Origin: JAFKFJ01 sp963786445
GTDB taxonomy: Bacteria; Pseudomonadota; Alphaproteobacteria; Acetobacterales; Acetobacteraceae
DNA length: 64,000 nucleotides
Assembly (NCBI GenBank): GCA_963786445.1
Contig: CAWAZU010000008.1
Coordinates: forward strand, 124,001-188,000
Direction: 5' to 3'
Part shown: piece by piece, positions 8,047 through 16,977 of the stretch
Layout: each line of letters starts with the position of its first letter
Numbering within the stretch: position 1 is the first letter of the stretch
Translations under genes and position numbers: made by a program
Notes under the pieces: model-generated
Database searches by the model: none
What the model was told of the DNA's origin: nothing
The model's input: the letters and a program-made list of their open reading frames with translations, nothing else

Positions 8047-11000
8047 ATGCCTACTGTTCAGCAGTTGCCTCCGGCCGTTGCCGTTAACCTGACTGACGAG
8101 GTTATGCTCGATCAGGGCGGCAACAGCGTCGCCGCAACGGTTGCTCAGGTGCTCGATACGCTCCCGCTCGGCACCGGGTTGGTGCGCAGCAGCAACACGG
8201 TGGCGGCCGACACGACAGTGCTAGCGCCGCTCGCTAGCCCCGCACTGACCGGCACGCCGACCGCGCCGACGCCGCCCACGGGCGACAACTCCACGCGCGT
8301 CGCCACCACCTCCTTTGTGCTGGCCAACGCCGGTAGCAACGGCGGCAATGGCACCTTGACGCTCACCGGCGACGTGACCGGGTCGGGCAGCGGTACCATC
8401 GCGACGACGCTCGCCGTTGTCGGCACACCCGGTACCTACGAGAAGATAACCGTCGATGCCAAGGGGCGCGTAACCGCGGGGACGACGCTTGGTGCCGCCG
8501 ACATTACGGCGGCCCTGGGCTTCACGCCGATTGCGGGCAACCAGACTATCACGCTGTCGGGCGACGTGTCGGGCAGCGGCACCACTGCGATCACGGCGAC
8601 GCTGCCAGCAGTAGCCACACCCGGCGCCTATGCCAAGGTCACTATTGATGCCAAGGGGCGCGTGACGGCGGGGGGTTCGCTTGCGACTGCCGATATCACC
8701 ACGGCGCTGGGCTTCACACCGATCGCGGGCAATCAGACGATTACGCTTTCGGGTGACGTGTCCGGCAGCGGCACCACCGCGATCACTGCAAGCCTGCCGG
8801 CCGTGGTCACGCCCGGTGCTTATGCCAAGGTGACCGTTGATGCCAAGGGGCGTGTCAACGCCGGTGGCACGCTCGCCGGGAGCGACCTTGCTGGGGTCGA
8901 TCTGTCCGCTGGCGACGCAACTGCGAGCGGCAGCACGTCGGCGCGTACGCTGGCCGCGCGCGCGCACGACGTCATCAATGTGCTCGACTACGGTGCCGAT
9001 CCGAGCGGCACGAACGATAACACAGCCGCCTTCACCGCTGCGATGGCTGCGGTCGCCGCCAACACGTGGAGCCGGGTATTCCTGCCACGGGGCATCTACA
9101 AACTGGCAAGCGCTGTTAACCAGCCGTCCGGCCTGTCGATCGCGATGATCTTCGATGATGGCGCGAACATCTCGGGTGAGGGCTATCTCGGCGTCGATCG
9201 CGTGGAAAGCACGCAGGGGCCGTTCGCGTTCCGCCAGAATTCCGGCGGTTTCTTCGGCTTCGCGCCGACCGTGGGCAATACGCAGAACTCCGGCTTCACT
9301 ACCGACTTGATCTTCAATACGCCCCAAAACAGTCTGTCGATGCGTGTCGGGTGGGACCGACGTTACACCAATACCAACATCTACGGAAAGGTCCACTCCG
9401 GCATCGACATTGCCGAGCAGCAAATTCACTCGTGGCCGAACATGTACGACAACAGCTCTGGCTGGGGACTGTGGGAAGTTATCGACGGCACCACGCTCGA
9501 CGAAGACACGGCTGCGCGCGCGGGTCTTTCGGCCTCGGCCGAGCTGTGCGAGATCGACGTAGTCAACAACGGTGCGGAAGCCGGTTGGACTTGGCAAGCC
9601 GGCCTTGGCACCGCCGTGCAGGGCATGTCGATCGACCCTTGGGGGCAGAACGGCATCTACGGCGGCAGCATCCTGTTCACTTACGGCACGGTCGGCTCGT
9701 ACGACGGCAGTGTCGGGGGGTTGAATCAACGCTGGTTCAGCTATCCGGCGGTGTTTTCCGCTGGGAATCCGGGCGTCGTTGCCGCCGGGAGCACCATCAT
9801 TGTCAACGGCACGACGATTACACTGACAGCAGGCGAGAGCCTCGCCGGCATCGCCAGCGCAATCAACAGCGCGAACGTCGCCAATGTGCGCGCAGCGGCC
9901 AACACTTGGGGCGGCGTGGTATCGCGGCTCGTGATCTACAGCACGCTGGCCGGTGACCTGGGTACCGTGACGCTGTCCGGAACAGCGCTGCCGAATCTTG
10001 GCATCAACGCCGGGAGCTACACGACGTTGCGGGGGAATTACGCAGTCGCGATCGGCAGCTCAGGTTCGGTCAGTGTCGGCGATAAACTGGTGGTAAACGG
10101 CAACACGGTAACAGTGGGCGGCAGCGGCACGGCGTCTGATGTGGCGGCGGCGATCAACGGCGCCGACATCGCCGGCATCGCCGCCGATACCAACGCCAAC
10201 GGTGTCATCGTCATTACCTGTTACATGCCGCTGCAATCCGGTGGCCTCGTGCTGGCGAATGCCAGCGGGTACAGCACGCTCGGCAAGATCGCGCTCAATC
10301 CGGGCACCTTTTTGCCGCCGACGCCGCCCAAGGCATTTGCGACGGCGTATTCCGACCTGACAACGCCGGTGTGTCTGGCGACCGACCAAATCACTATCAG
10401 CGCCACCGACATCAACGGCACCGTGCATGGGCCGGTGACCGTGACGCTGAATGGAGGGGACGGCTCGGGCTGGCCGCAGGCGGTGGCGGCGTCGATCCAG
10501 GCTGCTCTGACGGCCGCAGGCTTCTACAGTGGCAATTTCACGGCTCTTTCGTCCGGTAGCGCGGTGGTCGCTGCGCGCGCGGTGGGCGGTGGCGCAAACC
10601 AAGGCGTGCAGATTAGGAACACCGCAGGCGGTACTCTGACGCTTGCGAATGCGCACGGCATGCCGCTCGACACGCTCGGTATCCCGGCGGGGACGTTCCA
10701 ACCGGGCGGCTATTCCGCCGGTTCGCAGACGGCGTTCATGGCCGCCGAGGATGCGATCGCCGCGGGCGGACGCGGTGTGTTCATCGGCGGGGTGTCAAAC
10801 GCCACCGACCTGACCGTCTATCCGCACACGCCATTCGAGACACGCGGCGGGTTCCTGCATGGGCTGCGGCTCGATCGCGCCAGCTTCAACGACGGCAACG
10901 CAATCATCGTTGCACCGACGCACGCAATCGCGTGGGGCAGCCTGGCGCAGGGGCAGAACGTGCTGTCGGTGTCGTCGGGTACGTTGGAGTTCAACGGTGC

Positions 11001-11745
11001 ACCAATTATCAACAGCGCGGCATTCGACGCTGCGTACGGCAGCGAGGTCGGCGATCTGCTGGTGCGCGCGACCGCGGGCTGGGCGGCGCTAGCGCCCGGA
11101 GCGCAGGGCGCGATGCTGACGGCGAATGGTCCCGGCACGCCGCTCGCGTGGACACAGCCGGTGCCGACCGGCGCCGCCGGTGTGGTGTTGGCGACGAGCG
11201 GCACGGCGGGCGTTGCGGGTACCATTTCCCCGAGCGCGATTATTGACGGCATAGGCAGCACTTACGGAGACATTTTGTACCGCGGCGCGACGGGGTGGCT
11301 CGCGCTTTCGCCAGGCACTACGGGTCAAGTGCTGCAGTGCGCGGGGCCAGGCGCCGCGCCGAGTTGGGTCGCGGCGAGCGCGCTGCACGAGAAGTACGTG
11401 CTCAGTATTTCCGGCACGCTAACTCCAAGCACGCAGTATTGGACCGTACCGGTCGCCGATCCGTCAATCATCCCGGCCGGATGGAATGCGCCGTCCTCGG
11501 TTGGCGCGTGCAGCGTCGCGGCTGCGTCGGTCCCCACGGTGCTGACGGTTTCCTATGTACGCAGCGGCGCCACCACCGCCGTCGGCACGGTCAGCTTCAG
11601 TGTCGGTGCTACCACGGCGAACCTGACTGGCCCGGGTTCGTCCATTTCGTTGCAGGCGGGCGACGTCCTGATCGCCGCAACCGGGGCCAGCACTGACGCA
11701 TCGCTCGCCAACGTCGGCTTCACGATGGTCGCCACGAAGGAATAG
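8047..11745 (+). CDS. Large tailspike with fibre repeats and pectate-lyase-like helix
   Basis: A 1232-residue receptor-binding protein. Residues 1-95 are the attachment region, beginning MPTVQQLPPA. Residues about 100-280 contain three near-identical 60-residue repeats, each with GDVSGSG, a VDAKGRV turn and a DITxALGFTPIA end, typical of long trimeric fibres. Near residue 315, VLDYGADPSGTNDNTAAF marks the start of a Pectate_lyase_3-type right-handed beta-helix, the fold of many polysaccharide-binding or -degrading tailspikes. The C-terminus is beta-rich with a conserved tip-like SFSVGATTANLTGPG segment. Start 8047 is preferred over 8041 because of spacing to a GGAG site. It probably recognises or cleaves a surface polysaccharide; catalytic residues cannot be assigned by eye. 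Confidence 0.85.
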   Translation: MPTVQQLPPAVAVNLTDEVMLDQGGNSVAATVAQVLDTLPLGTGLVRSSNTVAADTTVLAPLASPALTGTPTAPTPPTGDNSTRVATTSFVLANAGSNGGNGTLTLTGDVTGSGSGTIATTLAVVGTPGTYEKITVDAKGRVTAGTTLGAADITAALGFTPIAGNQTITLSGDVSGSGTTAITATLPAVATPGAYAKVTIDAKGRVTAGGSLATADITTALGFTPIAGNQTITLSGDVSGSGTTAITASLPAVVTPGAYAKVTVDAKGRVNAGGTLAGSDLAGVDLSAGDATASGSTSARTLAARAHDVINVLDYGADPSGTNDNTAAFTAAMAAVAANTWSRVFLPRGIYKLASAVNQPSGLSIAMIFDDGANISGEGYLGVDRVESTQGPFAFRQNSGGFFGFAPTVGNTQNSGFTTDLIFNTPQNSLSMRVGWDRRYTNTNIYGKVHSGIDIAEQQIHSWPNMYDNSSGWGLWEVIDGTTLDEDTAARAGLSASAELCEIDVVNNGAEAGWTWQAGLGTAVQGMSIDPWGQNGIYGGSILFTYGTVGSYDGSVGGLNQRWFSYPAVFSAGNPGVVAAGSTIIVNGTTITLTAGESLAGIASAINSANVANVRAAANTWGGVVSRLVIYSTLAGDLGTVTLSGTALPNLGINAGSYTTLRGNYAVAIGSSGSVSVGDKLVVNGNTVTVGGSGTASDVAAAINGADIAGIAADTNANGVIVITCYMPLQSGGLVLANASGYSTLGKIALNPGTFLPPTPPKAFATAYSDLTTPVCLATDQITISATDINGTVHGPVTVTLNGGDGSGWPQAVAASIQAALTAAGFYSGNFTALSSGSAVVAARAVGGGANQGVQIRNTAGGTLTLANAHGMPLDTLGIPAGTFQPGGYSAGSQTAFMAAEDAIAAGGRGVFIGGVSNATDLTVYPHTPFETRGGFLHGLRLDRASFNDGNAIIVAPTHAIAWGSLAQGQNVLSVSSGTLEFNGAPIINSAAFDAAYGSEVGDLLVRATAGWAALAPGAQGAMLTANGPGTPLAWTQPVPTGAAGVVLATSGTAGVAGTISPSAIIDGIGSTYGDILYRGATGWLALSPGTTGQVLQCAGPGAAPSWVAASALHEKYVLSISGTLTPSTQYWTVPVADPSIIPAGWNAPSSVGACSVAAASVPTVLTVSYVRSGATTAVGTVSFSVGATTANLTGPGSSISLQAGDVLIAATGASTDASLANVGFTMVATKE
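8344..8890 (+). repeat. Three ~186-bp direct repeats inside the tailspike gene
   Basis: Three consecutive in-frame copies beginning near 8344, 8534 and 8728 encode the GDVxGSG...DAKGRV...LGFTPIA unit. Copies 2 and 3 differ at few positions. Such repeats set fibre length and can recombine to shorten or lengthen the shaft. Confidence 0.85.
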
Positions 11746-11748
11746 CAG

Positions 11749-12222
11749 ATGAGCAACATCGCCAAATGGGTCGGCGGCGCCGGCCAGGGACTGACCTGGG
11801 GCGCCGCGTTCGGGGCCGAGCTGAACAGCCTCGCCAGCGGCAGCGTCGCGGTCTACAGTACTGTGATCAACAACAGCGCGGCGCTTGATCTCTACGCCGA
11901 TGTGTCGTTCTCGCTCACCGGCACCACGCCGTCGAGCGGCGTTGCCTAATTTGCACTCTACCTGCTGCCGCTCAACCAGGATGAAGGCACCTATGGCGAC
12001 GGCACGACGAGCGGCTCGATCCTGCCTGGCGCGAACTATCAGGTCGCTTCCGTGCATGTGCCGCTCAACAAGACTGTTGCGGTGCTGACTGGGATGGCGC
12101 GCGGAATCATCCTGCCGCCCGGCAACTTCAAGTTCGCCATCGCCAACCAGACCGGCAACGCCACCGCCGGCAGTGGCAATCCCATCGACTATCGCACCTT
12201 CAACGAGCAGCTGAACGGCTGA
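11749..12222 (+). pseudogene. Fibre-accessory gene with in-frame stop (157 codons)
   Basis: The ATG at 11749 opens MSNIAKWVGGAGQGLTWG, three bases after the tailspike. The frame meets TAA at 11947-11949 after 66 residues, but the same frame then runs on without interruption to TGA at 12220-12222, encoding a coherent beta-rich sequence (LYLLPLNQDEGTYGDG, later GIILPPGNFKFAIANQTG). The total of 158 codons is an exact multiple of three, so the single TAA is the only lesion. This kind of small protein is often found behind tailspikes; exact role unknown. A sequencing error or real nonsense mutation are both possible. Confidence 0.75.
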
Positions 12223-12225
12223 CGC

Positions 12226-13025
12226 ATGCACCTCGCGCATCGCCACCGGACGCCGGACTTCTGGACGCCCCAGCGTGTGCCGATCGGGCTGGTCGAGCTT
12301 GGCCCGCTCCATCCGCTGGCATTTGGCCTTGAGCGCTACCTGTTCTTCTCCACCGCTGGCTGTGTTGACCTCGTCGGCTGCAGCGGGCCGGTGATGCAGA
12401 ATGGCGCAATCCTTTCGGTTACCGGCTCGCTTGGCCCGGCTGCACTTTCAGTTCGTCGAATGTCGCGCTGCCTGTCGAGGCGAACCCACAAATGTATACC
12501 TTTGAGGCGCTGATCGAGACGCCGGCCGGCACGATCACTTGCTGCATTCTCGGTTACGACTTGGACCCGAACGCGGACAACAATGCCTATGATCGGTAGG
12601 TCTTACTCGAATCGAATCAACTGAAGCATTATACCTACAATGGGGGCACAAACGCCGTCAGCGCTCCGACATTGGCCGACAATTCTGTATATCATATCGC
12701 AGCCACGTCCACCGGTTCCATGCAGGTCCTGTATGTGAATGGCTCGCAGGGCGCGAGCGGGGCTTATGGAGGCGGCTATAATGGCTTCACATCGCCATTC
12801 CTGTGCGTTGGCCAGTTGCAGCCAGGAAAATCCCTATAAGGAGGGGTTTTCACGGGCATCGTACATTATGCGGCGCAGCGAAACGTCGCGCTGCCCTCCG
12901 ATCTGATTGCTCAACTCGCCGCCACGCCGGTTGCTATGCTACGGCCGAAATTCGCACCGCGGCGGCGCGGGTCGCTGACGACGCCCGCGACGATGCAGCA
13001 GCCGTTGGTGTTTGCGATCACTTAG
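12226..13025 (+). pseudogene. Decayed LamG-like (concanavalin fold) phage protein
   Basis: Pieces of one protein appear in shifting frames: FWTPQRVPIGLVELGPLHP from the ATG at 12226; NVALPVEANPQMYTFEALIE in another frame after about 12440; ILGYDLDPNADNNAYDR after about 12541; then YTYNGGTNAVSAPTLADNSVY, VLYVNGSQ and finally GIVHYAAQRNVALPSDL. This order matches LamG/laminin-G-like domains common in phage fibres. Lesions include a net deletion near 12430-12445, an extra base near 12540, a stop and shift at 12598-12603, and an in-frame TAA at 12837-12839. Unlike the chromosomal frameshifts these are of mixed type, so this looks like genuine decay. Confidence 0.7.
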
Positions 13026-13159
13026 CAATCACTGCCATCTTCGTTTGACCTCCCATGTCAGCGAACCTCGTGTTCCTGCAACCATCCGGGTCGGATGAAG
13101 AGGCTGGCACGATCAGGCGAAGATATCATTCGGGATGGGATTTAAGACAAGGGGCGGAG

Positions 13160-13480
13160 ATGTCCGGAGCGTCCGATCATGGGTTTCTGGCCTGGATCGG
13201 CCTCGCCGTGACCGCGATCGGTGGGCTGCTCGGCCATCTGCACCTGCGGATTAACCGACTGGAAGACCGCGTCAGCGGCAACCATGTGGCGCTGCAGGCG
13301 CAACTCGGCGGGGGCGACGAGAAGCTGTGGGTCAGGCTGGCCGAAATGCGACGGGACGAGACAGCGTTCCGCGAGCGATTGCTGCGCGAAATGGCAAGCA
13401 AGTCTGATATCAGCGAGCTCCGGGCCAGCCTGGAGCGGCTTGCCGCCGACCTCAACGGCCGTCGTGGCGGCGGCGATTAG
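13160..13480 (+). CDS. Small membrane protein with coiled coil, possible lysis-module protein
   Basis: A 106-residue protein: residues 8-26 (FLAWIGLAVTAIGGLLGHL) form one membrane segment, followed by a charged helical region with heptad-like spacing (LRINRLEDRV, later LRASLERLAADL). The ATG at 13160, preceded by GGGGCGGAG, is preferred over 13055 because the upstream extension has no conserved look. One-TM proteins with coiled-coil tails are common in phage lysis regions, as spanin- or holin-associated components. No specific family is recognised. It stands alone between the decayed fibre gene and the second glycosyltransferase. Confidence 0.6.
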   Translation: MSGASDHGFLAWIGLAVTAIGGLLGHLHLRINRLEDRVSGNHVALQAQLGGGDEKLWVRLAEMRRDETAFRERLLREMASKSDISELRASLERLAADLNGRRGGGD

Positions 13481-13808
13481 GGGCCCCCTGCGTGGTCGCA
13501 TTGCATCGACCTTTCCTGACAGTCCTGCTGATTTTCGACCCCGCGGCGACCGACGGCACCGATCGCGGTGCGTGCCGGCTGGAGGTGGTGCTTGGGTCGG
13601 CGCCGATGACGAAATCGGCCCGGAGGTGCTTGCACTGCGCGGGCAGCCAATTTCGATGGGCTGCGCGCGGATCAGTAATCAGAGCGGTTCATGCGGATGG
13701 TTGGGCCGCTGACTTAACCCACGTTCAGCTCTACTAGGGCGTACTGCCCATGCGGGCGCGCCGTTCAGGGCGCTCGCGGCTCGACGCATCTCTCCTCTAG
13801 GACGCACC
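13481..13808. other. Gene-free stretch in phage region
   Basis: About 330 bases follow the small membrane protein. An 81-codon ORF (13492-13737) is present but has no recognisable domain and no clear ribosome binding site. No promoter or terminator is convincing. Confidence 0.4.
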
Positions 13809-14759
13809 ATGCGCGCCGACCTCCTCCACGTCGTTACGGCGGTGGCGAACCCGATCCGCTGGACCAGCCGTATTGCGCTCTACAGGCAGTTTGAACGGCA
13901 CATGCTGGCGAGTGGCGTGCATCTGACCGTGGTCGAATGCGCCTACGGCGAGCGGCCCTGCGCGCTCATCGGCACGCCGCGCGTCACGCATATTCCAGTG
14001 CGTGCAAAAACCATTGTTTGGAGCAAAGAGAACTTGCTCAACCTCGGCATCGCGCAGCTGCCTTCCGACTGGAAATACGTCGCCTGGATTGATGCCGACA
14101 TCGTGTTCCGCAAACCTCACTGGGCGGCCGAGACCGTGCATGCGCTGCAACTCTACGACGTCGTCCAGCCGTGGTCCGACTGCTACGACCTCGGTCCTGA
14201 CGATGAGCATCTGGCGGCGCACCGCAGCTTCTGCCGGCTGGTGTTCGATGGCGGGAAGATCGCGCAGGGCCCGAACGTGCATGAGGGATATCCGTTCGGC
14301 CATCCCGGTTATGCCTGGGCGGCGACGCGGCAGGCGTTGGAGTGGACCGGCGGTTTGATCGACACGGCGGCCCTCGGCGCCGGCGATCATCACATGGCGA
14401 TGGGCCTGATCGGCCAGGTCGGCAACTCAATCCCCGGCAATCTGACCGAAGGCTACAAGGCGCCGCTGTATCGCTGGCAGGCCCGCGCATTGCAGCATAT
14501 CTCCGGCAGTATCGGCTACGTGTCGGGGACGATCGAGCATTCCTGGCACGGGCCAAAGCCCAAACGCGCCTATGTCGAACGGTGGGACGTCCTGGCGCGC
14601 CACGCATTCGATCCGGCCACCGACCTAAAGCGCAACGTCTTCGGCGTGCTGGAACTGGCTGGCAACAAGCCGGCGCTGGCGCGTGACATCGACCGTTACT
14701 TCCGCGCCCGCGACGAGGACGCAAACAGTCTCGGCGCATGTCCCACTCCGAGAGGATGA
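13809..14759 (+). CDS. GT-A-type glycosyltransferase in the phage element
   Basis: The 316-residue product has a GT-A layout: an N-terminal LLHVVTAVANPIRW strand region, a TIVWSKENLLNLGI segment, and the DxD-like WIDADIVF near residue 95, expected to bind the metal and nucleotide-sugar diphosphate. Later GYPFGHPGYAWAATRQALEW and a GAGDHHMAMGLIG segment fit acceptor-side conserved parts of glycosyltransferases; the HSWHGPK near residue 245 resembles the C-terminal His motif of some GT families. It lies between tail fibre and lysis genes. In phages such enzymes modify host surface glycans or the virion, which can exclude competing phages; that role is inference. It overlaps a downstream ATGA but the next gene probably starts at 14762. 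Confidence 0.72.
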   Translation: MRADLLHVVTAVANPIRWTSRIALYRQFERHMLASGVHLTVVECAYGERPCALIGTPRVTHIPVRAKTIVWSKENLLNLGIAQLPSDWKYVAWIDADIVFRKPHWAAETVHALQLYDVVQPWSDCYDLGPDDEHLAAHRSFCRLVFDGGKIAQGPNVHEGYPFGHPGYAWAATRQALEWTGGLIDTAALGAGDHHMAMGLIGQVGNSIPGNLTEGYKAPLYRWQARALQHISGSIGYVSGTIEHSWHGPKPKRAYVERWDVLARHAFDPATDLKRNVFGVLELAGNKPALARDIDRYFRARDEDANSLGACPTPRG

Positions 14760-14761
14760 CC

Positions 14762-15088
14762 ATGACCGCCACTGGCATCAAGGCTTGGTTCGGCCAAGTC
14801 ACGACCGGCGCTGGCTTCATGCTGCTTGCGCCGACGGTGCTCGCGCTGCTGGCGCACCAGATCACACCGGAACAAGCGTTCCCGGCGCTTGCCGCCGGCA
14901 TCGTCGGGCTGATCTGGCCGGAGAACAAGGCCCTTGCCAGCGCTGTCGAGAACGGCGCCGTGCAGGCCATCGGCGCGACGCCCGTCGCCCTCTCGACCAT
15001 CGAGACAATCGTCGCCGCCTACCGCACCGGCGTACAGCACGGTGCCGCGGGCGGCGCGCCCGCTATCCCCGCACCAAAAGCACAGTGA
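14762..15088 (+). CDS. Small membrane protein, holin-like candidate
   Basis: A 108-residue protein with a hydrophobic stretch at residues 10-27 (VTTGAGFMLLAPTVLALL) and a second weaker one (AFPALAAGIVGLIW), then a soluble tail. The start at 14762 is chosen because GAGAGG lies seven bases upstream; 14756 and 14738 are in-frame alternatives. The position before a lipoprotein and an endopeptidase suggests a holin or holin-like role. No named family was recognised. Confidence 0.55.
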   Translation: MTATGIKAWFGQVTTGAGFMLLAPTVLALLAHQITPEQAFPALAAGIVGLIWPENKALASAVENGAVQAIGATPVALSTIETIVAAYRTGVQHGAAGGAPAIPAPKAQ

Positions 15089-15096
15089 CAACCGCC

Positions 15097-15591
15097 ATGC
15101 ACAAGCCCGTCGTCCTCGCAGTCGCCGCCGCGATCGCGTTCGTTGGCTGTACTGCCAGCCCCGGCACCACGACCACTATCACCAGCACCGCCTCGCGGCT
15201 CGCGAGCGACGTGAACCTGGTGGCGACCGGGCTTGCTGCGGCGCTCCCCGCCATCGCCCAGGTGCCCGGCGTGCCGGCGGCGACCATCGCGCAGATCAAC
15301 GCCGACCTCGCGAGCATCCAAAAGGATGCCGCGGCAGTGCAGGCGGCGACCGCCGCCAACGGCGCCGCACCGGCCTCGACGGTGCAGGAGATCGCCTCCG
15401 TTGTCGGTGACATCGCGACCGTGGCGCTGCCGCTGGTGCCGGGCGGCTCGGCGATCGTGCCCGTCGTGCAGGCGGCCGAGGCGCTGCTGCCCGGCATCCT
15501 GAGTGCCGCCGGCGTCGTCGCGGCCGGCGCCCCTGCCAACGCGATGGACCCGAGCTCCGCCAGGCTCATCCTGCGCGGTGCGGCGTATTGA
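15097..15591 (+). CDS. Phage-region lipoprotein
   Basis: The 164-residue precursor has a signal peptide with a lipobox (AFVGC, Cys 18), followed by a Thr-rich linker and long Ala-rich helices (NADLASIQKDAAAVQAA). It would be a lipid-anchored protein. An outer-membrane lipoprotein next to a holin-like and peptidase gene recalls an o-spanin, although o-spanins are usually shorter and Pro-rich. The gene overlaps the next by TGATG. Function in lysis is inferred from the neighbourhood. Confidence 0.6.
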   Translation: MHKPVVLAVAAAIAFVGCTASPGTTTTITSTASRLASDVNLVATGLAAALPAIAQVPGVPAATIAQINADLASIQKDAAAVQAATAANGAAPASTVQEIASVVGDIATVALPLVPGGSAIVPVVQAAEALLPGILSAAGVVAAGAPANAMDPSSARLILRGAAY

Positions 15592-15767
15592 TGCGGGACT
15601 TTGCTCTGGCCGTCGCCCTGTGCTCCGGCGCCTGCGCCGCCCGGCAGGCGCGGGAGGCGCAGCGCGCCCTCATCGGCCGCTCGCTGACCGGGGCCGACGG
15701 CGGGTTGTCGGGAACGCATGCGGCCTGCGCGCCGATCGTGCGCGGGTGCTTGGAGGACCGCCCATGA
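15591..15767 (+). CDS. 58-residue small protein of the lysis cassette
   Basis: A short gene linked on both sides by overlaps: its ATG overlaps the upstream stop (TGATG at 15589) and its TGA overlaps the next ATG (15764-15767). The product has a hydrophobic N-terminus (FALAVALCSGACAA) followed by a charged part with five cysteines in total, so it may be exported or membrane-attached. No family is recognised. The double coupling is the main evidence that it is translated. Confidence 0.5.
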   Translation: MRDFALAVALCSGACAARQAREAQRALIGRSLTGADGGLSGTHAACAPIVRGCLEDRP

Positions 15768-16516
15768 GCTGCGCCGTTCGTCTCGGCTGCCTGCCGCACG
15801 ATCCTGACAAGGCCGCAGCGATGCGCGCGATGCGCTACGGTACGCAGATACCGCCGCCGTCGCTGCTACGCGCCGAGTGGCGGCCCTGCCTGTGGGATAA
15901 TGATACGATACCGAATTGTACTGCGGTCGCACTCGGTCATGCCGCGCGTGCGTGGTGCGAGCGAATGGAGGGGCCCAGCAACGACCTCTCGATCGCCACG
16001 CCTTTCATCGACCGGCTCTACGCCGAAGCGATTGGCCAGCCGGCGGCCACGCTGGCGCAGCTCGCCGCGACCGAGGGTGCCGACCCGCTGGCGGTGGTGG
16101 AGACGGCGCAGACTTCCGGCTTCGACGTCGGTGGCCAGGTACGGCTCGTACCGGACTTCGCCATTCTCCCACCTGCCCGCACTACGCTTGCCAACGGCAT
16201 GGTGCGGAGCGGCTCGGTGATGCTGGCGCTGACACTCTACGCCGAAGACATGGATAATTTCCAAAATGGAAAACCTTGGGTGCTTGTAGGCGATCCCGGC
16301 CCAGCCGAGGGTGGCCACATGGTCGCGGCCGTGTCCTATGACGGGCTGCAGGAAACCGGGAATGTCCAGATCGCGACATGGGGGGTTTGGAAGTCGGCAT
16401 CGTGGGAATGGGTGCAGGCGCGGCTGCGGCTCGCGCTAGTAACGGGGTGGCGACAACTCGTGCCCCCAGGCCAGTACGCTACCTATGACGCGCTGTGGGT
16501 GGCGGAAATCGCGTAG
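15764..16516 (+). CDS. Papain-like cysteine peptidase, probable endolysin-type enzyme
   Basis: The 250-residue product resembles C1-type peptidase domains found in phage lysis regions. A conserved-looking Cys 52 lies in IPNCTAVALGHAARAW at the start of a helix, His 185 in EGGHMVAAVSYDG and a TWGVW motif near residue 206 match the Cys, His and Asn/Trp segments of the papain fold, and the PFIDRLYAEAIG segment after the Cys helix fits the same fold. It could cleave peptidoglycan peptides or process phage proteins. The start at 15764 (ATGA overlap) is preferred to the longer in-frame ORF. The catalytic assignment is by motif only. Confidence 0.6.
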   Translation: MSCAVRLGCLPHDPDKAAAMRAMRYGTQIPPPSLLRAEWRPCLWDNDTIPNCTAVALGHAARAWCERMEGPSNDLSIATPFIDRLYAEAIGQPAATLAQLAATEGADPLAVVETAQTSGFDVGGQVRLVPDFAILPPARTTLANGMVRSGSVMLALTLYAEDMDNFQNGKPWVLVGDPGPAEGGHMVAAVSYDGLQETGNVQIATWGVWKSASWEWVQARLRLALVTGWRQLVPPGQYATYDALWVAEIA

Positions 16517-16626
16517 CGGTCGGACGGCTCGCGCTTTGAACGCGCGCGGAGATGTCGTTGCGACGCGTGCGCGGGGGCGATATCGAGGCAGCCTCAAATG
16601 CTGAGGACGGCCGATCCGGCGGGCGC

Positions 16627-16791
16627 ATGGAGAATGAACCCAGGAATTCGGCTGCACGCTGGCTGCCGGCCGTGGTACTGCTGGTGCTGGCGGCGCTTTG
16701 GGTCGGCGGATGGCTGCTGTTCCCGCGGCTGGCCGTGTACATGCGCCGCCAGGACTGCATCGCTGCCGGGCACATGAACTGCGGCGATTGA
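16627..16791 (+). CDS. 54-residue single-pass membrane protein
   Basis: From the ATG at 16627 the product has one membrane helix (WLPAVVLLVLAALWVGGWLL, about residues 12-31) and a short basic tail with two cysteines (RRQDCIAAGHMNCGD). An upstream in-frame ATG at 16552 would add 25 polar residues. Function unknown. It may be the last gene of the phage-derived region or an ordinary chromosomal gene. Confidence 0.5.
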   Translation: MENEPRNSAARWLPAVVLLVLAALWVGGWLLFPRLAVYMRRQDCIAAGHMNCGD

Positions 16792-16977
16792 CATCGTGGC
16801 ACGGCACACAAAGGCGCGCCGGTGCGTAGTAGACGACGCTGACGTTGAAGTGGCATCGGATCACCGGCGATCAGAAGGTGTTCACTTTCGTCGCAAACGC
16901 TTTCCACCCGGCTTCTAGCGGTCATGCTGCCGGCGGCCGGCCTTGGCCGCGTCTCATGTCGCCGGATTGGCACCTGG

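Noticed and set aside
2229..11745. Gene transfer agent
   Set aside because: Known alphaproteobacterial GTAs have siphovirus-like tails. The V, gp25/W and J proteins here belong to contractile tails.
13492..13737. 81-codon ORF after the small membrane protein
   Set aside because: No ribosome binding site, no recognisable motif and odd composition.
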